From CAZIUL01 sp964542475 (GTDB taxonomy: Bacteria; Planctomycetota; B15-G4; CAYZWU01): a DNA stretch of 64,000 nt. Under the pieces are notes generated by a model that made no database searches, was not told the DNA's origin, and saw only the letters and a program-made list of their open reading frames with translations. The number at the start of each line of letters is the position of its first letter. The stretch's first letter is position 1. The DNA lies in assembly GCA_964542475.1 (NCBI GenBank), contig CAZIUL010000021.1, positions 5,438 to 69,437 of the forward strand. The letters run 5' to 3'. Below, piece after piece: positions 33,664-42,196 of the stretch. Position numbers and translations under genes: made by a program.

Positions 33664-34047
33664 TTATACTCTCCTCTTTTTTCTCGGCCTGCACCCGTTA
33701 TGCGGCAACGGGGTGCGGTCCTCGATTGCTCTGATCTTGATACCGGCTGTCTGAATCGCTCTTATGGCCGACTCCCTGCCCGATCCCGGCCCCTTAACTC
33801 TCACCTCGACCTCTCGGATCCCCATCTTCATGGCTTTGCCGGAGCACTTTTCAGCCGCCTTCTGCGCGGCAAATGGAGTCGACTTTCTAGAACCCTTGTA
33901 TCCTGCGGTTCCCGCCGAATCCCAGCACAACGAATCGCCGTTCGAATCGATGAAGTTGATGATCGTGTTGTTGAAAGTAGCCTTGATGCTCACGATCGCC
34001 CTGGAGATCGATCTTTTTACCTTTTTTTTCTTCCTTGATGATGCCAT
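33664..34047 (-). CDS. rpsK: 30S ribosomal protein S11
   Basis: A 127-residue S11 from the 30S platform, lining the mRNA exit path. It has the family sequences SIKATFNNTIINFID, GTAGYKGSRKSTPFAAQ and the conserved C-terminus TPLPHNGCRPRKKRRV. The lysine-rich start (MASSRKKKKVKR) is typical. It stands 63 bp after rpsM and 55 bp before rpsD. Confidence 0.98.
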   Translation of the reverse strand: MASSRKKKKVKRSISRAIVSIKATFNNTIINFIDSNGDSLCWDSAGTAGYKGSRKSTPFAAQKAAEKCSGKAMKMGIREVEVRVKGPGSGRESAIRAIQTAGIKIRAIEDRTPLPHNGCRPRKKRRV

Positions 34048-34110
34048 TCACTGCTCCAATTCGAAGGGGCTGGGACACGCGTTTGAGCGCCCCGCTCCCT
34101 CGGTATTCGC

Positions 34111-34491
34111 TTACATCCGTTTTACGCTCTTTTTTCCAGCGACGGTCTTCTTGGGACCCTTCCTTGTGCGGGCATTCGTCTGGGTCCGTTGTCCGCGGAC
34201 AGGCAATCCTCTGCGGTGTCTCAGCCCCCGGTAACAGGCGACCTCTTTCAAGCGCTGAATGTTCTGGCCGACCTGGCGCCTGAGCTGGCCTTCGATGGTG
34301 TACCGCTTCTCTATAAACGAAGCAAGGCGGGCCACCTCTTCTTCAGTGAGCTCCCTGGCACGAATCGATTCGTCCAGGTTGAGCTCCTTGCAGATCTGTT
34401 TTGAAGATGTGCGCCCAACACCGAAAATATAGGTCAGCGCAATTACCAGGCGCTTATCATTTGGAATATCAACACCAACAACACGGGGCAT
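34111..34491 (-). CDS. rpsM: 30S ribosomal protein S13
   Basis: A 126-residue S13 of the 30S head, which contacts the P-site tRNA and the 50S bridge. It starts MPRVVGVDIPNDKRLVIALT and has the helix-two-turn-helix YIFGVGRTSSKQIC, CYRGLRHRRGLPVRGQRT and the basic tail. It is the first gene after rpmJ, at the start of the alpha operon, although no separate promoter is evident in the 83-bp gap. Confidence 0.98.
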   Translation of the reverse strand: MPRVVGVDIPNDKRLVIALTYIFGVGRTSSKQICKELNLDESIRARELTEEEVARLASFIEKRYTIEGQLRRQVGQNIQRLKEVACYRGLRHRRGLPVRGQRTQTNARTRKGPKKTVAGKKSVKRM

Positions 34492-34574
34492 GCGTCACTC
34501 CTTGGGGTGGGTTTCCCACCTCCTTGTAACTTTATTTGAACTTGAAATGCGGGAACAGTGCTGCATGAGAAACA

Positions 34575-34691
34575 TTACTTTCCTTGCTTCTGCTTGTGCC
34601 GCCCGTTCTTGCAGATGACCCTCACAACGCCGCGGCGCTTGATGATCTTGCAGTTCTCGCAGATCCTTTTAACGGATGCTCTTACCTTCAT
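34575..34691 (-). CDS. rpmJ: 50S ribosomal protein L36, zinc-binding form
   Basis: A 38-residue L36. It reads MKVRASVKRICENCKIIKRR and ends CKNGRHKQKQGK. The zinc ligands C11, C14, C27 and H32 are all present, so this is the zinc-dependent form. It begins 3 bp after the infA stop, the usual infA-rpmJ-rpsM order, and stabilises rRNA at the base of the 50S stalk region. Confidence 0.96.
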   Translation of the reverse strand: MKVRASVKRICENCKIIKRRGVVRVICKNGRHKQKQGK

Positions 34692-34694
34692 TTT

Positions 34695-34910
34695 CTACTC
34701 TCTGTATACGATCCTTCCTTTGGTCAGATCGTAAGGGCTCAACTCTAGTGTAACAACATCTCCCGGAAGAATCCTGATGAAGTTCATCCTCATCTTTCCT
34801 GAAACATGGGCTATGATTTTGTGTCCGCTATCGAGCTCTACCCTGAAAACAGCGTTTGGCAGCGCTTCGACAACCACCGCGGAAACCCTTATTGCTTCTT
34901 CCTTTGACAT
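34695..34910 (-). CDS. infA: Translation initiation factor IF-1
   Basis: A 71-residue OB-fold protein that fills the 30S A site during initiation. It has VVVEALPNAVFRVELDSGHK, AHVSGKMRMNFIRILPGD and SPYDLTKGRIVYRE. The start SKEEAIRV replaces the more common AKEDAIEV. In many genomes adk and map stand between secY and infA; here infA follows secY after only 73 bp and both are missing. Confidence 0.97.
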   Translation of the reverse strand: MSKEEAIRVSAVVVEALPNAVFRVELDSGHKIIAHVSGKMRMNFIRILPGDVVTLELSPYDLTKGRIVYRE

Positions 34911-34983
34911 CTGTCAGCTACCAGCTATACCTTCTTCATGTTGACGGCGTGTCCACAGGAGTAAGGGAAAAAGAGATACCATT

Positions 34984-36327
34984 CTATTTTTTTCTCCCGC
35001 GCGCCCAGGAACTCGACGCGCCACCCGCGGTAAAACCGTCGTAGTTTCGCATGAGCAGTTGGGAGTTCAGCTTGTCCACAAGATCGAGAACGACTCCAAC
35101 CACGATCAACACGCTCGTCCCGCCCAGGAAAACAGCGATGTAGCCTGGAACGTTTTTCAGCTGGGAAGATATTATCTGTGGGATGATCGCGATGATGGTT
35201 AGAAAAGCGGCTCCCGCAAGGGTTACCCTGTACATAACGTTTTCCAGATAATCCGATGTACGCTTGCCGGGCCTGAGCCCGGGCACGAAACCGCCATACT
35301 CCTTGAGGTTGTTCGCGATCTCGGTCGGCTGAAACATCAGGGCGGTCCAGAAAAAGCTGAAGAAAAAGATCAGGATGATGTAAGACACTATGTACCAGAA
35401 TCCGCCATAGCGGAATATCTGACCGAAGAAGGAGGTTCCAAACAGCTTGTCCACGAACGGAGGAAGGATAAAGATCGCCGCCGCGAAGATGATCGGCATG
35501 ACCCCGGCCTGGTTGACCTTCAAGGGGAGGTAGTGGCGCTGGCCGCCGTATACCTTGCGTCCCCTTGTCAGCCTGGCCTGTTGAACCGGGATCCTCCTCT
35601 GCCCCTTCGTGATGTAGACGATCCCGATGACTATCATTATGTATAGCCCGACCAGCGTCGCAATCGTGGTTATCCTCTCGCTGGCCTCGATGGATGACAT
35701 CAGAACCGAAAACTGTGAAGGCATACTTGCGATGATACCGCCCATGATGATAAGCGAAACCCCGTTGCCAATGCCGTGCTCGGAGATCTGTTCACCAACC
35801 CACATGATGAATATGGTGCCTGTTGTCATTGTCAGCAAGGCCAGTATCTGGTACCACGGTGAGTAGAACAGATCCGGCGGGATTATCTGATTACTATCGA
35901 CGAGGCTTCGCATGAAGCCCTGAATGATGAATATCCCCTGGATGAGGCACAAGGGCACGGTTCCCCAGCGGGTGTACTTGTTTATGGTCTTCTGGCCCTG
36001 CGCCCCTTCCTTGGAAATCTTCTCCAGGGCGGGCACGACCTTGACGAGCAGCGACATGATGATCGATGAGGAGATATACGGCATGACTCCCAGCGAAAAG
36101 ATGGCGCAGCTTCCAAGGGCCGCCCCCGAAAGGGTGTTCATCAGCCCAAATATCATCTGCATGCCGCCCGCTTCCTTTTCCAGCTCCAAATCGCGAAGCA
36201 GGTCCACATCCACACCTGGAATAGGGATGTGAAAACCGATCCGGTAGATTAACAAAAGCCCCAGGGTCAGGAAGATCTTCTTCCTGAGTTCGGGGATTCT
36301 GAAAACGTTGATCATGCCGAAATTCAT
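34984..36327 (-). CDS. secY: Preprotein translocase subunit SecY
   Basis: A 447-residue channel subunit of the SecYEG translocon, with ten membrane segments in the inner membrane. Landmarks are the N-terminal FRIPELRKKIFLTLGLLLIYR, the plug-region LSGAALGSCAIFSLGVMPYI, GQKTINKYTRWGT, the cytosolic loop TKGQRRIPVQQARL used by SecA and the ribosome, and EYGGFVPGLRPGKRT. Its ATG overlaps the rplO stop by 4 bp (ATGA), which couples the two. SecE is encoded at the other end of the cluster. Confidence 0.98.
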   Translation of the reverse strand: MNFGMINVFRIPELRKKIFLTLGLLLIYRIGFHIPIPGVDVDLLRDLELEKEAGGMQMIFGLMNTLSGAALGSCAIFSLGVMPYISSSIIMSLLVKVVPALEKISKEGAQGQKTINKYTRWGTVPLCLIQGIFIIQGFMRSLVDSNQIIPPDLFYSPWYQILALLTMTTGTIFIMWVGEQISEHGIGNGVSLIIMGGIIASMPSQFSVLMSSIEASERITTIATLVGLYIMIVIGIVYITKGQRRIPVQQARLTRGRKVYGGQRHYLPLKVNQAGVMPIIFAAAIFILPPFVDKLFGTSFFGQIFRYGGFWYIVSYIILIFFFSFFWTALMFQPTEIANNLKEYGGFVPGLRPGKRTSDYLENVMYRVTLAGAAFLTIIAIIPQIISSQLKNVPGYIAVFLGGTSVLIVVGVVLDLVDKLNSQLLMRNYDGFTAGGASSSWARGRKK

Positions 36328-36770
36328 CGGATCTCCTCGACTTGGCCGCCGGCCGCTTCGATTTTGCTTCGCGCAGACTTGGAAAACATGTCAGCACGCA
36401 CCGTGAGCTTTATGTCGATCTCGCCAGAGCCAAGAACCTTCAGGTTGCTTGCGTTGTCCTTGACCAGCTTGTGGGTTTTGGCTGCATCGAGGTCCACGGT
36501 GTCGCCGTCCTTGAACACCGATAGATCCCTCAGGTTTATGATCGAGTAGGTCTTTTTGAAAAGCGCGTTCGAAAAACCCTTCTTGGGGAGCCTTCGATAC
36601 AGAGGCATCTGTCCCCCCTCGAATCCTAGCTTCCCGCCGCATCCGCTGCGAGAGCCGTACCCGTTCTGTCCGCGACCGCATGTCTTTCCAAGGCCTGAGC
36701 CGGGACCACGCCCGACACGGAACCTTTTCGTACGCGATGTGTTTGTTTTTTTTATTGATTTGAGGTCCAT
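36324..36770 (-). CDS. rplO: 50S ribosomal protein L15
   Basis: A 148-residue L15, a late-assembly protein inside the 50S subunit. It has RFRVGRGPGSGLGKTCGRGQ, the Gly-rich RSGCGGKLGFEGGQMPLYRR and PKKGFSN. Its start overlaps the rpsE stop by one base (TGATG), leaving no room for rpmD (L30), which usually stands between them. Its stop overlaps secY by 4 bp. Confidence 0.97.
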   Translation of the reverse strand: MDLKSIKKTNTSRTKRFRVGRGPGSGLGKTCGRGQNGYGSRSGCGGKLGFEGGQMPLYRRLPKKGFSNALFKKTYSIINLRDLSVFKDGDTVDLDAAKTHKLVKDNASNLKVLGSGEIDIKLTVRADMFSKSARSKIEAAGGQVEEIR

Positions 36771-37264
36771 CAGATCTTCACCCCCCTCAGTTTTTCCGTT
36801 TCCTCGCGGCTGCGGATGGAAGTGAGGCCAAGAAGAGTAGCCTTTACGAGGTTCACCGGATTGGTCGAACCGTATGTTTTGGTGAGCAGATCCTTGATCC
36901 CGGCGGCTTCCACAACAGCGCGCACTGCAGCACCGGCAATAATGCCCGATCCGGGAGCGGCCGGGATCAAGCGAACCTTGGTGGCACCGAATCTGCAGGT
37001 TACGGAGTGGTGAATCGTGTTGTCTTTCAGATGCACCACTTCCAGGCTTTTCCGGGCATCTTTCACAGCTTTCTCAACTGCGTTCGGCACTTCCTTGGCC
37101 TTTCCAAAGCCGACACCGACACGACCGTTCTTGTTTCCGAGCACTACCACCGCGCTGAAGGAAAAACGTCTTCCTCCCTTCATCACCTTGGCACAACGGT
37201 TTACCTTGACAACCGTTTCCTCAAGGATATTGGAACCGTTTAACTCCGTCTCCTCTTTGTTCAA
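36770..37264 (-). CDS. rpsE: 30S ribosomal protein S5 (TTG start)
   Basis: A 164-residue S5, a decoding-fidelity protein at the mRNA entry. It has KGGRRFSFSAVVVLGN, GVGFGKAKEVPNAVEKA and PAAPGSGIIAGAAVRAVVE. The start is unusual: TTG at 37264 preceded by GGAGG 6 bp upstream. No in-frame ATG lies before the conserved S5 domain, so the TTG is supported by the ribosome-binding site and by the full domain. The rare start codon may keep expression in balance. Confidence 0.95.
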   Translation of the reverse strand: MNKEETELNGSNILEETVVKVNRCAKVMKGGRRFSFSAVVVLGNKNGRVGVGFGKAKEVPNAVEKAVKDARKSLEVVHLKDNTIHHSVTCRFGATKVRLIPAAPGSGIIAGAAVRAVVEAAGIKDLLTKTYGSTNPVNLVKATLLGLTSIRSREETEKLRGVKI

Positions 37265-37374
37265 CTGAAACCTCCGGAATCACCTGGTCGATTGCCTGAC
37301 CTAAATAAACTTAGCCTCATGTCAAAACCGCCAAACGCCTTTTCAGTAGGCTCAGGCAGTCGATAGCTGTGTGC

Positions 37375-37743
37375 TCAAAACCGAATTCCGCCTTCTCTGA
37401 CAGCATCGGCAAAGCTCTTGACACAGCCATGGTACTTGTACCATCCGCGGTCCAGAACCGCCCTTTCAATGCCGAGGTCCTTCAGGCGCTTTGCCATCTC
37501 CCGCCCCAGGAACTCCGCTTTCTCCTTTTTGCTTCCTTTCGCATCCTTCCTGTATTCAGGGATCAGGGATGAAACCGATGCAACGGTTTTCCCCTCCTCG
37601 TCATCTATCGCCTGACAGTAAAACTGGCGATTGCTCCTGAACACGGAAAGCCTGGGTTTTGAAGGCTCACCCGGCACGCGCCGCCGCACACCTCTTGAAA
37701 CCCTCAAGCGTTTCCGCTTTAAATCTTTCTGTTTCCTCTGCAT
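37375..37743 (-). CDS. rplR: 50S ribosomal protein L18
   Basis: A 122-residue L18, which with L5 brings 5S rRNA into the 50S subunit. It has RRVPGEPSKPRLSVFRSNRQ, CQAIDDEEGKTVASVSS and the C-terminal VLDRGWYKYHGCVKSFADAV. It is in standard spc order between rplF and rpsE, with gaps of 76 and 110 bp. Confidence 0.98.
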   Translation of the reverse strand: MQRKQKDLKRKRLRVSRGVRRRVPGEPSKPRLSVFRSNRQFYCQAIDDEEGKTVASVSSLIPEYRKDAKGSKKEKAEFLGREMAKRLKDLGIERAVLDRGWYKYHGCVKSFADAVREGGIRF

Positions 37744-37819
37744 TGTTCAAAATCCTGTCCACCGGTCGTAGGTTGTCATCCCGAGACAAAAGGGCTCGAA
37801 ACGGTTTCTGTCATCATCA

Positions 37820-38365
37820 TCAAGCGCCCAAGGTCTTCCTTTCCTTGCGTTTTACATGCTCATCAGAGTAACGGATACCTTTCCCTTTGTACGGTTCAGG
37901 AGGCCTCACCGATCTTATGTTCGCGGCAAACTGGCCCACTTTCTGCCGGTCCGATCCTTTCACCACAATGGTAGTCTGGTTCGGCACATCCAGCTTCAAT
38001 CCGTCGGGAACCGACATCTCCACCAGGTGACAAAAACCGATCTGAAGAACGAGCTTGTCTCCCTGAAGTTTTGCGCTGTATCCAACACCAATGATGTTCA
38101 AAGTCTTCTCGAACCCTTTCGTGAGACCAGTCACCATGTTACTGGCCAGGCTCCTGAAAAGGCCGTGCAAGGCCCGGACGCGCCGCTGAGCGCTCTTCCT
38201 CGTGAACCGGATCTCCTTGCTTTTTTCATCTATTTCCACGCTGATCGCAGGGTCGATCCACTGCTCAAGCCGGCCGTTTTTACTCTCAACGGCCAAGATA
38301 CGTCCATTCATGACGATCTTGACACCGTCTGGAACCTTAACCGGCTGTTTACCGATTCGCGACAT
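37820..38365 (-). CDS. rplF: 50S ribosomal protein L6
   Basis: A 181-residue L6 made of two related domains near the sarcin-ricin loop and factor-binding site. It starts MSRIGKQPVKVPDGVKI and has TVEVEGP-region equivalents, RALHGLFRSLASNMVTGLTK and the conserved C-terminus with PPEPYKGKGIRYSDE. It stands between rpsH and rplR as usual. Confidence 0.98.
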   Translation of the reverse strand: MSRIGKQPVKVPDGVKIVMNGRILAVESKNGRLEQWIDPAISVEIDEKSKEIRFTRKSAQRRVRALHGLFRSLASNMVTGLTKGFEKTLNIIGVGYSAKLQGDKLVLQIGFCHLVEMSVPDGLKLDVPNQTTIVVKGSDRQKVGQFAANIRSVRPPEPYKGKGIRYSDEHVKRKERKTLGA

Positions 38366-38415
38366 TTTTCATAGCCACCAAATAAAACCGCTATTCTGTA
38401 GCTGGCATCTCTTTT

Positions 38416-38823
38416 TTACCTGACCATCAGCAGGACCTCGCCGCCGACATGTTTGCTGCGGCATTCACGGTCCGACAAAACGCCGAGGTTGGTTGTATAA
38501 ATTTCTGCACCAAATCCGTTCAAAACCCTCTTCAACTCATCTGCGGGCCTGTACACCCTCATTCCCGGTTTGCTGACCCTCTTGATCTCTCTGATCACCT
38601 TTTCCCCTTCGGGTCCGTAGCTGAGGTATACGGTGAGAGTATCCTTCTTTTTCTCTTCATCATCCTTGTGCACGGAATAGTCCTTGATGAACCCCTCGCG
38701 CTTCAAGGCGTCCGCAATCCCTTGCTTCAGTCGTGATAAAGGAATCTTCACAGAATCTCTATTAATCAGGTTTGCGTTCCTGATCCTTGTCAGCATGTCA
38801 GCTACCGGATCCGTCATGGTCAT
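38416..38823 (-). CDS. rpsH: 30S ribosomal protein S8
   Basis: A 135-residue S8, a primary binder of the 16S central domain. In E. coli it also represses the spc operon. It has MTDPVADMLTRIRNANL, GFIKDYSVHKDD and the conserved C-terminus with LGVLSDRECRSKHVGGEVL. A second ATG two codons in is an alternative start. Confidence 0.98.
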   Translation of the reverse strand: MTMTDPVADMLTRIRNANLINRDSVKIPLSRLKQGIADALKREGFIKDYSVHKDDEEKKKDTLTVYLSYGPEGEKVIREIKRVSKPGMRVYRPADELKRVLNGFGAEIYTTNLGVLSDRECRSKHVGGEVLLMVR

Positions 38824-38891
38824 CTTGTCTGTCTCTTTCTGGCCCCACCTGGGCCAAATCTACACATCAGGTACAGCGCTACAAATACCCG

Positions 38892-39077
38892 CTACCAGCT
38901 TGCTTTCCTTACACCGGGAATCTCGCCTCTGAGGGCGAGTGTCCGGAAACAAATCCGGCATATCCCGAACTTTCTGTAGTAGGCACGCGGTCGTCCACAC
39001 AGGCTGCACCGGTTGTACCTTCTGGTCGAGTACTTCGGCTTACGCTTTGCCTTAACTATCAAACAGGTCTTAGCCAC
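38892..39077 (-). CDS. rpsN: 30S ribosomal protein S14, type Z (zinc-binding, short)
   Basis: A 61-residue S14 of the short zinc-binding type. It begins MAKTCLIVKAKRKPKYSTR, then has CSLCGRPRAYY and CRICFRTLAL, two CxxC pairs that hold one zinc ion. S14 helps assemble the 30S head. Most gammaproteobacteria have the longer cysteine-free form, so the type helps to place the organism outside that class. Confidence 0.98.
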   Translation of the reverse strand: MAKTCLIVKAKRKPKYSTRRYNRCSLCGRPRAYYRKFGICRICFRTLALRGEIPGVRKASW

Positions 39078-39173
39078 TTCTACTCCTTGTGAGTTTCTAT
39101 AGTCTACAGCCGTGCTTCGCTTCTATCACCTGCTGTCACCTTCACATCAACATCAGTTCATGCTGTAACAGCG

Positions 39174-39743
39174 CTACTTGCCGAACGGAGTGCCCATCCA
39201 CTCCAGAAGATCCGCTGCCATGGCATCATCCGGGGAAGTAGTCACTATTGCTATATCCATACCCTGATTGAACTGTACACTGTCCAGATCGATTTCAGGA
39301 AACACTATCTGTTCGGCAAGACCTATGGAACAGTTTCCACGTCCGTCGAAAGATTTGCGCGACAAGCCGCGGAAGTCCCTGATACGCGGGACAGCAACCG
39401 AGATCAGCCTGTCCAGAAACTCCCACATGCGGCTGTCTCTCATGGTAACCTTGCATCCTACCACCATCCCATCACGAATCTTGAAGCCTGCGACAGATCG
39501 TCTTGCCTTCGTGATCAAAGGCTTCTGTCCGGTGATGATGCCCAGGTCCCTGACCGCTCCTTCGAGCATTGCCTTGTTTTCACTGGCCCCTCCAATCCCC
39601 ATGTTAACCACGATTTTTTCGATCCTGGGCAACTCCATGACGTTTTTGAGGCCATATTTTTCACGCAGCTTGGGCGCCACTTCTTCTTCATATTTTTTCT
39701 TCAACCGTGGAACATAGCCACTGTTGTCGTTCACATCACCCAT
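39174..39743 (-). CDS. rplE: 50S ribosomal protein L5
   Basis: A 189-residue L5, which carries 5S rRNA with L18 and touches the P-site tRNA. It has KLREKYGLKNVMELPRIEK, VVNMGIGGASENK, TGQKPLITKARRSVAGFKIR and the C-terminal FNQGMDIAIVTT with GTPFGK. The N-terminus is about ten residues longer than in E. coli. Confidence 0.98.
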   Translation of the reverse strand: MGDVNDNSGYVPRLKKKYEEEVAPKLREKYGLKNVMELPRIEKIVVNMGIGGASENKAMLEGAVRDLGIITGQKPLITKARRSVAGFKIRDGMVVGCKVTMRDSRMWEFLDRLISVAVPRIRDFRGLSRKSFDGRGNCSIGLAEQIVFPEIDLDSVQFNQGMDIAIVTTSPDDAMAADLLEWMGTPFGK

Positions 39744-39785
39744 GACTTCCTACCTTTGACTTCCTGCCTCGCGGTGCCGCCTCTC

Positions 39786-40103
39786 TTACAACGGCAGAAG
39801 CGTATCACAGGCCTTGCAGGCCCTTCTTTTGGCACCGTTCTTGGTCACAACTATCTTGACTTTGATCCCTTTCTCACACTTTTCACAATAAGGGAGAACA
39901 TTGGAAAGGGCAACGGGGGCCTCCTTCTCGATCCTGCCTCCCTGCGGATTCTGCTGGCTCTTGCGCACGTGCTTGTACCCGAGCTTGATACCTTCCAAAA
40001 CGATCTTGTTCTTGTCAGGCAGAATCCGCAAAACCTTGCCGGTCCTTCCGGCATCGTTTCCCGCGATCACCATGGCAGTATCGTTTACTTTTATCCTGTT
40101 CAT
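39786..40103 (-). CDS. rplX: 50S ribosomal protein L24, with four-cysteine C-terminus
   Basis: A 105-residue L24, an assembly initiator of the 50S subunit that binds near the tunnel exit. It has the KOW motif VIAGNDAGRTGKVLRILPD and GIKLGYKHVRKSQQNPQGG. The C-terminal half keeps two CxxC pairs (YCEKCEKG, ACKACDT), a zinc-finger-like feature present in only part of the family. Its order after rplN is standard. Confidence 0.97.
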   Translation of the reverse strand: MNRIKVNDTAMVIAGNDAGRTGKVLRILPDKNKIVLEGIKLGYKHVRKSQQNPQGGRIEKEAPVALSNVLPYCEKCEKGIKVKIVVTKNGAKRRACKACDTLLPL

Positions 40104-40148
40104 CCAACGCTCCTTGGATTCATTGCAAGCTCATGCGCGTCAAAAAGG

Positions 40149-40517
40149 TCACACAACCTCCGAAGCCAAGGAAATTATCTTCATGAACTTCCTATGCCTC
40201 AGTTCCCTGGCCACAGCTCCGAAAATTCGCGTTCCCTTCGGGTTGTTGTCATCATCCAGAATAACCAGGGCATTGTGGTCGAACCGTACACATGAGCCGT
40301 CCGATCGCTGAATGTCTTTCCTGGTCCTGACAATAACTCCCTTTATTATCTGGCCCTTCCTGATCTCCGAAGTGGGCAGTGTTTTTTTTACGGAACCAAT
40401 AATAATGTCTCCGATGCCGGCGTATTTCCGCTTGGTGCCGCCAAGCACCTTGATGCACATCACCGATTTAACACCGGTATTGTCAGCCACATTTAGATAG
40501 GTCTGCATCTGAATCAT
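40149..40517 (-). CDS. rplN: 50S ribosomal protein L14
   Basis: A 122-residue L14 at the subunit interface. It has MIQMQTYLNVADNTGVKSVM, GGTKRKYAGIGDIIIGSVKK and FDHNALVILDDDNNPKGTR. A GGAGAA ribosome-binding site precedes the ATG. Only 4 bp separate it from rpsQ, so the two are likely to be coupled. Confidence 0.98.
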   Translation of the reverse strand: MIQMQTYLNVADNTGVKSVMCIKVLGGTKRKYAGIGDIIIGSVKKTLPTSEIRKGQIIKGVIVRTRKDIQRSDGSCVRFDHNALVILDDDNNPKGTRIFGAVARELRHRKFMKIISLASEVV

Positions 40518-40521
40518 GGAT

Positions 40522-40806
40522 TCATTCTCCGCTCTTCCGGATAATGCGGCTTAAGCGCCACCGCTTGGTCTTGCTGAGAGGCCTTGTAAAAAACACCTCG
40601 ACGATATCTCCCAGCTTGGCGTCTTCGTTCTCGTCATGAGCCTTCAAGCTCGTGAACCGCTTCAAATACTTTTTATAGCGGGGATGTTTGACCAATCGGG
40701 ATATCTGGACCACGATTGTTTTGTTCATCGCGGTGCTTGTGACCGTTCCGGTCTTTACCGGGCTCTGTACCGGGCTTTCTACTGGTTTTTTTTCGACATT
40801 GTTCAC
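40522..40806 (-). CDS. rpsQ: 30S ribosomal protein S17 (GTG start)
   Basis: A 94-residue S17, an early 16S rRNA binder. The conserved part starts near residue 17 (KTGTVTSTAMNKTIVVQISR) and includes HPRYKKYLKRFTSLKAHDE and VEVFFTRPLSKTKRWRL. The N-terminus is extended by a proline-rich piece (KKPVESPVQSP). The start codon is GTG with AAGGTGAG upstream; the frame has no ATG before the conserved domain. Confidence 0.95.
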   Translation of the reverse strand: MNNVEKKPVESPVQSPVKTGTVTSTAMNKTIVVQISRLVKHPRYKKYLKRFTSLKAHDENEDAKLGDIVEVFFTRPLSKTKRWRLSRIIRKSGE

Positions 40807-40862
40807 TATCAGCTCACCTTATCACATCTGAACCCCGATGGAGGGAAAACAGAACATACAGT

Positions 40863-41081
40863 TCATGGTTTATCAGGAGTCTTTTTTACAGCTCCCATTT
40901 CGAACTCTTTGAGGACCGTATAAATCCTGGCAATATCCTTCCTGATCCGCCTGATCCTGGCCGGGTTTGACAGGTTCTCGCTTGCGGACTGAAACCTCAG
41001 GTCGAAAAGTTCCTTGGTCAGATTTTTAAGATCGAAACGGAGTTCCTTTTCCTCCTTCGATCTGACCTCTACGGCTTTCAT
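40863..41081 (-). CDS. rpmC: 50S ribosomal protein L29
   Basis: A 72-residue helical L29 by the tunnel exit, part of the docking site for nascent-chain factors. It has VRSKEEKELRFDLKNLTKEL, LRFQSASENLSNPARIR and KDIARIYTVLKE. Its start overlaps the rplP stop by 4 bp, so the two are translationally coupled. Confidence 0.97.
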   Translation of the reverse strand: MKAVEVRSKEEKELRFDLKNLTKELFDLRFQSASENLSNPARIRRIRKDIARIYTVLKEFEMGAVKKTPDKP

Positions 41082-41494
41082 GCTTTCATTCTCCTATGGA
41101 CAAACCGTACCTTGATGGACAGCTTGTGCGCCGCACGGTTAAAGGCCAGGATAGCGGTATCCTCCGTAGCTCCGCCCAATTCATAGATAATCGTTCCAGG
41201 CTTCACAACCGCCGCCCAGAAATCGGGCTCTCCCTTCCCTTTTCCCATCCTTGTCTCGGCTGCGGTACTGGTGATGGGCTTCTGTGGGAAGACGCGGATG
41301 AAAACCTTTGCGTCCCTGGCGGCGCGAGATATCGCCACTCGGCCTGCCTCGATCTGCCTCCCGGAAATCCATCCGCCCTCGAGGCTCTGCAGGCCGTAGT
41401 CACCGAACTCTACGGTATTGCCCCGCCTGGCCATACCGCGAATACGTCCGCGCTGCATCTTTCTATGTTTTGGCCTATTCGGCATCAAGACCAT
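41078..41494 (-). CDS. rplP: 50S ribosomal protein L16
   Basis: A 138-residue L16 near the peptidyl-transferase centre and A-site tRNA. It has MPNRPKHRKMQRGRIRG, GLQSLEGGWISGRQIEAGR, FPQKPITSTAAETRMGKGKG and the C-terminal AAHKLSI. The first ATG has AGGTGA just upstream and is preferred to the ATG three codons later. Confidence 0.98.
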   Translation of the reverse strand: MVLMPNRPKHRKMQRGRIRGMARRGNTVEFGDYGLQSLEGGWISGRQIEAGRVAISRAARDAKVFIRVFPQKPITSTAAETRMGKGKGEPDFWAAVVKPGTIIYELGGATEDTAILAFNRAAHKLSIKVRFVHRRMKA

Positions 41495-41552
41495 GATTCA
41501 CCTGCTTCCCGGCTTTTCTCGATTGTTTCGATTGCCTTTGCCGCTGTCATCC

Positions 41553-42185
41553 TCATTTAGTCAGTTTCTCGCCCTTGTAGATCCACACCTTTACGCCGAT
41601 TGTTCCGGCCTTGGTCCTGGCCTCGGCGAAACCATAGTCAACATCCGCTGTCAGTGTGTGGAGCGGAACCTTGCCAATGCTGAACTTCTCACGACGTGCC
41701 ATTTCCGCTCCGGCAAGCCTTCCGCTGATGTTTATCTTTATTCCTTCGGCCCCTTGCTGTATTGAGGCCTGTCCGGTCTTTTTCAAAACACGTCGGAAAG
41801 CCGCGCGTTTAACGAGCTGTTCGGCAATGTTTTCAGCAACCAGCTGAGAACACAGGTCCGGCTTGTCTTCCTCCTTGAACTGAATCTTAACCTGCCGGTC
41901 AGAAATCTTTTCAAGGTCCGCCCTCAGTTGCTCGGACCGCTGACCGCGCTTTCCTATCAGGATGCCCGGGCGGGCCGTGTGAACAAAAACCATGACCGTC
42001 TCCCGCGTCCTTTCTATGTCGATCCGCGAAACGGCAGCCGAATAACACTCTCTCTTTATGTATTTCCTGATCTTGCTGTCTTCGAGGAGCAGCTTCGAAA
42101 ACTCTTTCTTGGTGGCATACCAGCGAGAACGCCAGTTCTCGGTGATTCCTATACGAAAGCCTAAAGGGTTGACTTTTTGTCCCAT
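41553..42185 (-). CDS. rpsC: 30S ribosomal protein S3
   Basis: A 210-residue S3, part of the mRNA entry pore and its helicase activity. It has MGQKVNPLGFRIGITENWRS, the KH domain with HTARPGILIGKRGQRSEQLR, and the C-terminal QGAEGIKINISGRLAGAEMA with GTIGVKVWIYKGE. It starts 11 bp after rplV, as in other S10 operons. Confidence 0.98.
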   Translation of the reverse strand: MGQKVNPLGFRIGITENWRSRWYATKKEFSKLLLEDSKIRKYIKRECYSAAVSRIDIERTRETVMVFVHTARPGILIGKRGQRSEQLRADLEKISDRQVKIQFKEEDKPDLCSQLVAENIAEQLVKRAAFRRVLKKTGQASIQQGAEGIKINISGRLAGAEMARREKFSIGKVPLHTLTADVDYGFAEARTKAGTIGVKVWIYKGEKLTK

Positions 42186-42196
42186 CCTGTCTCCTA

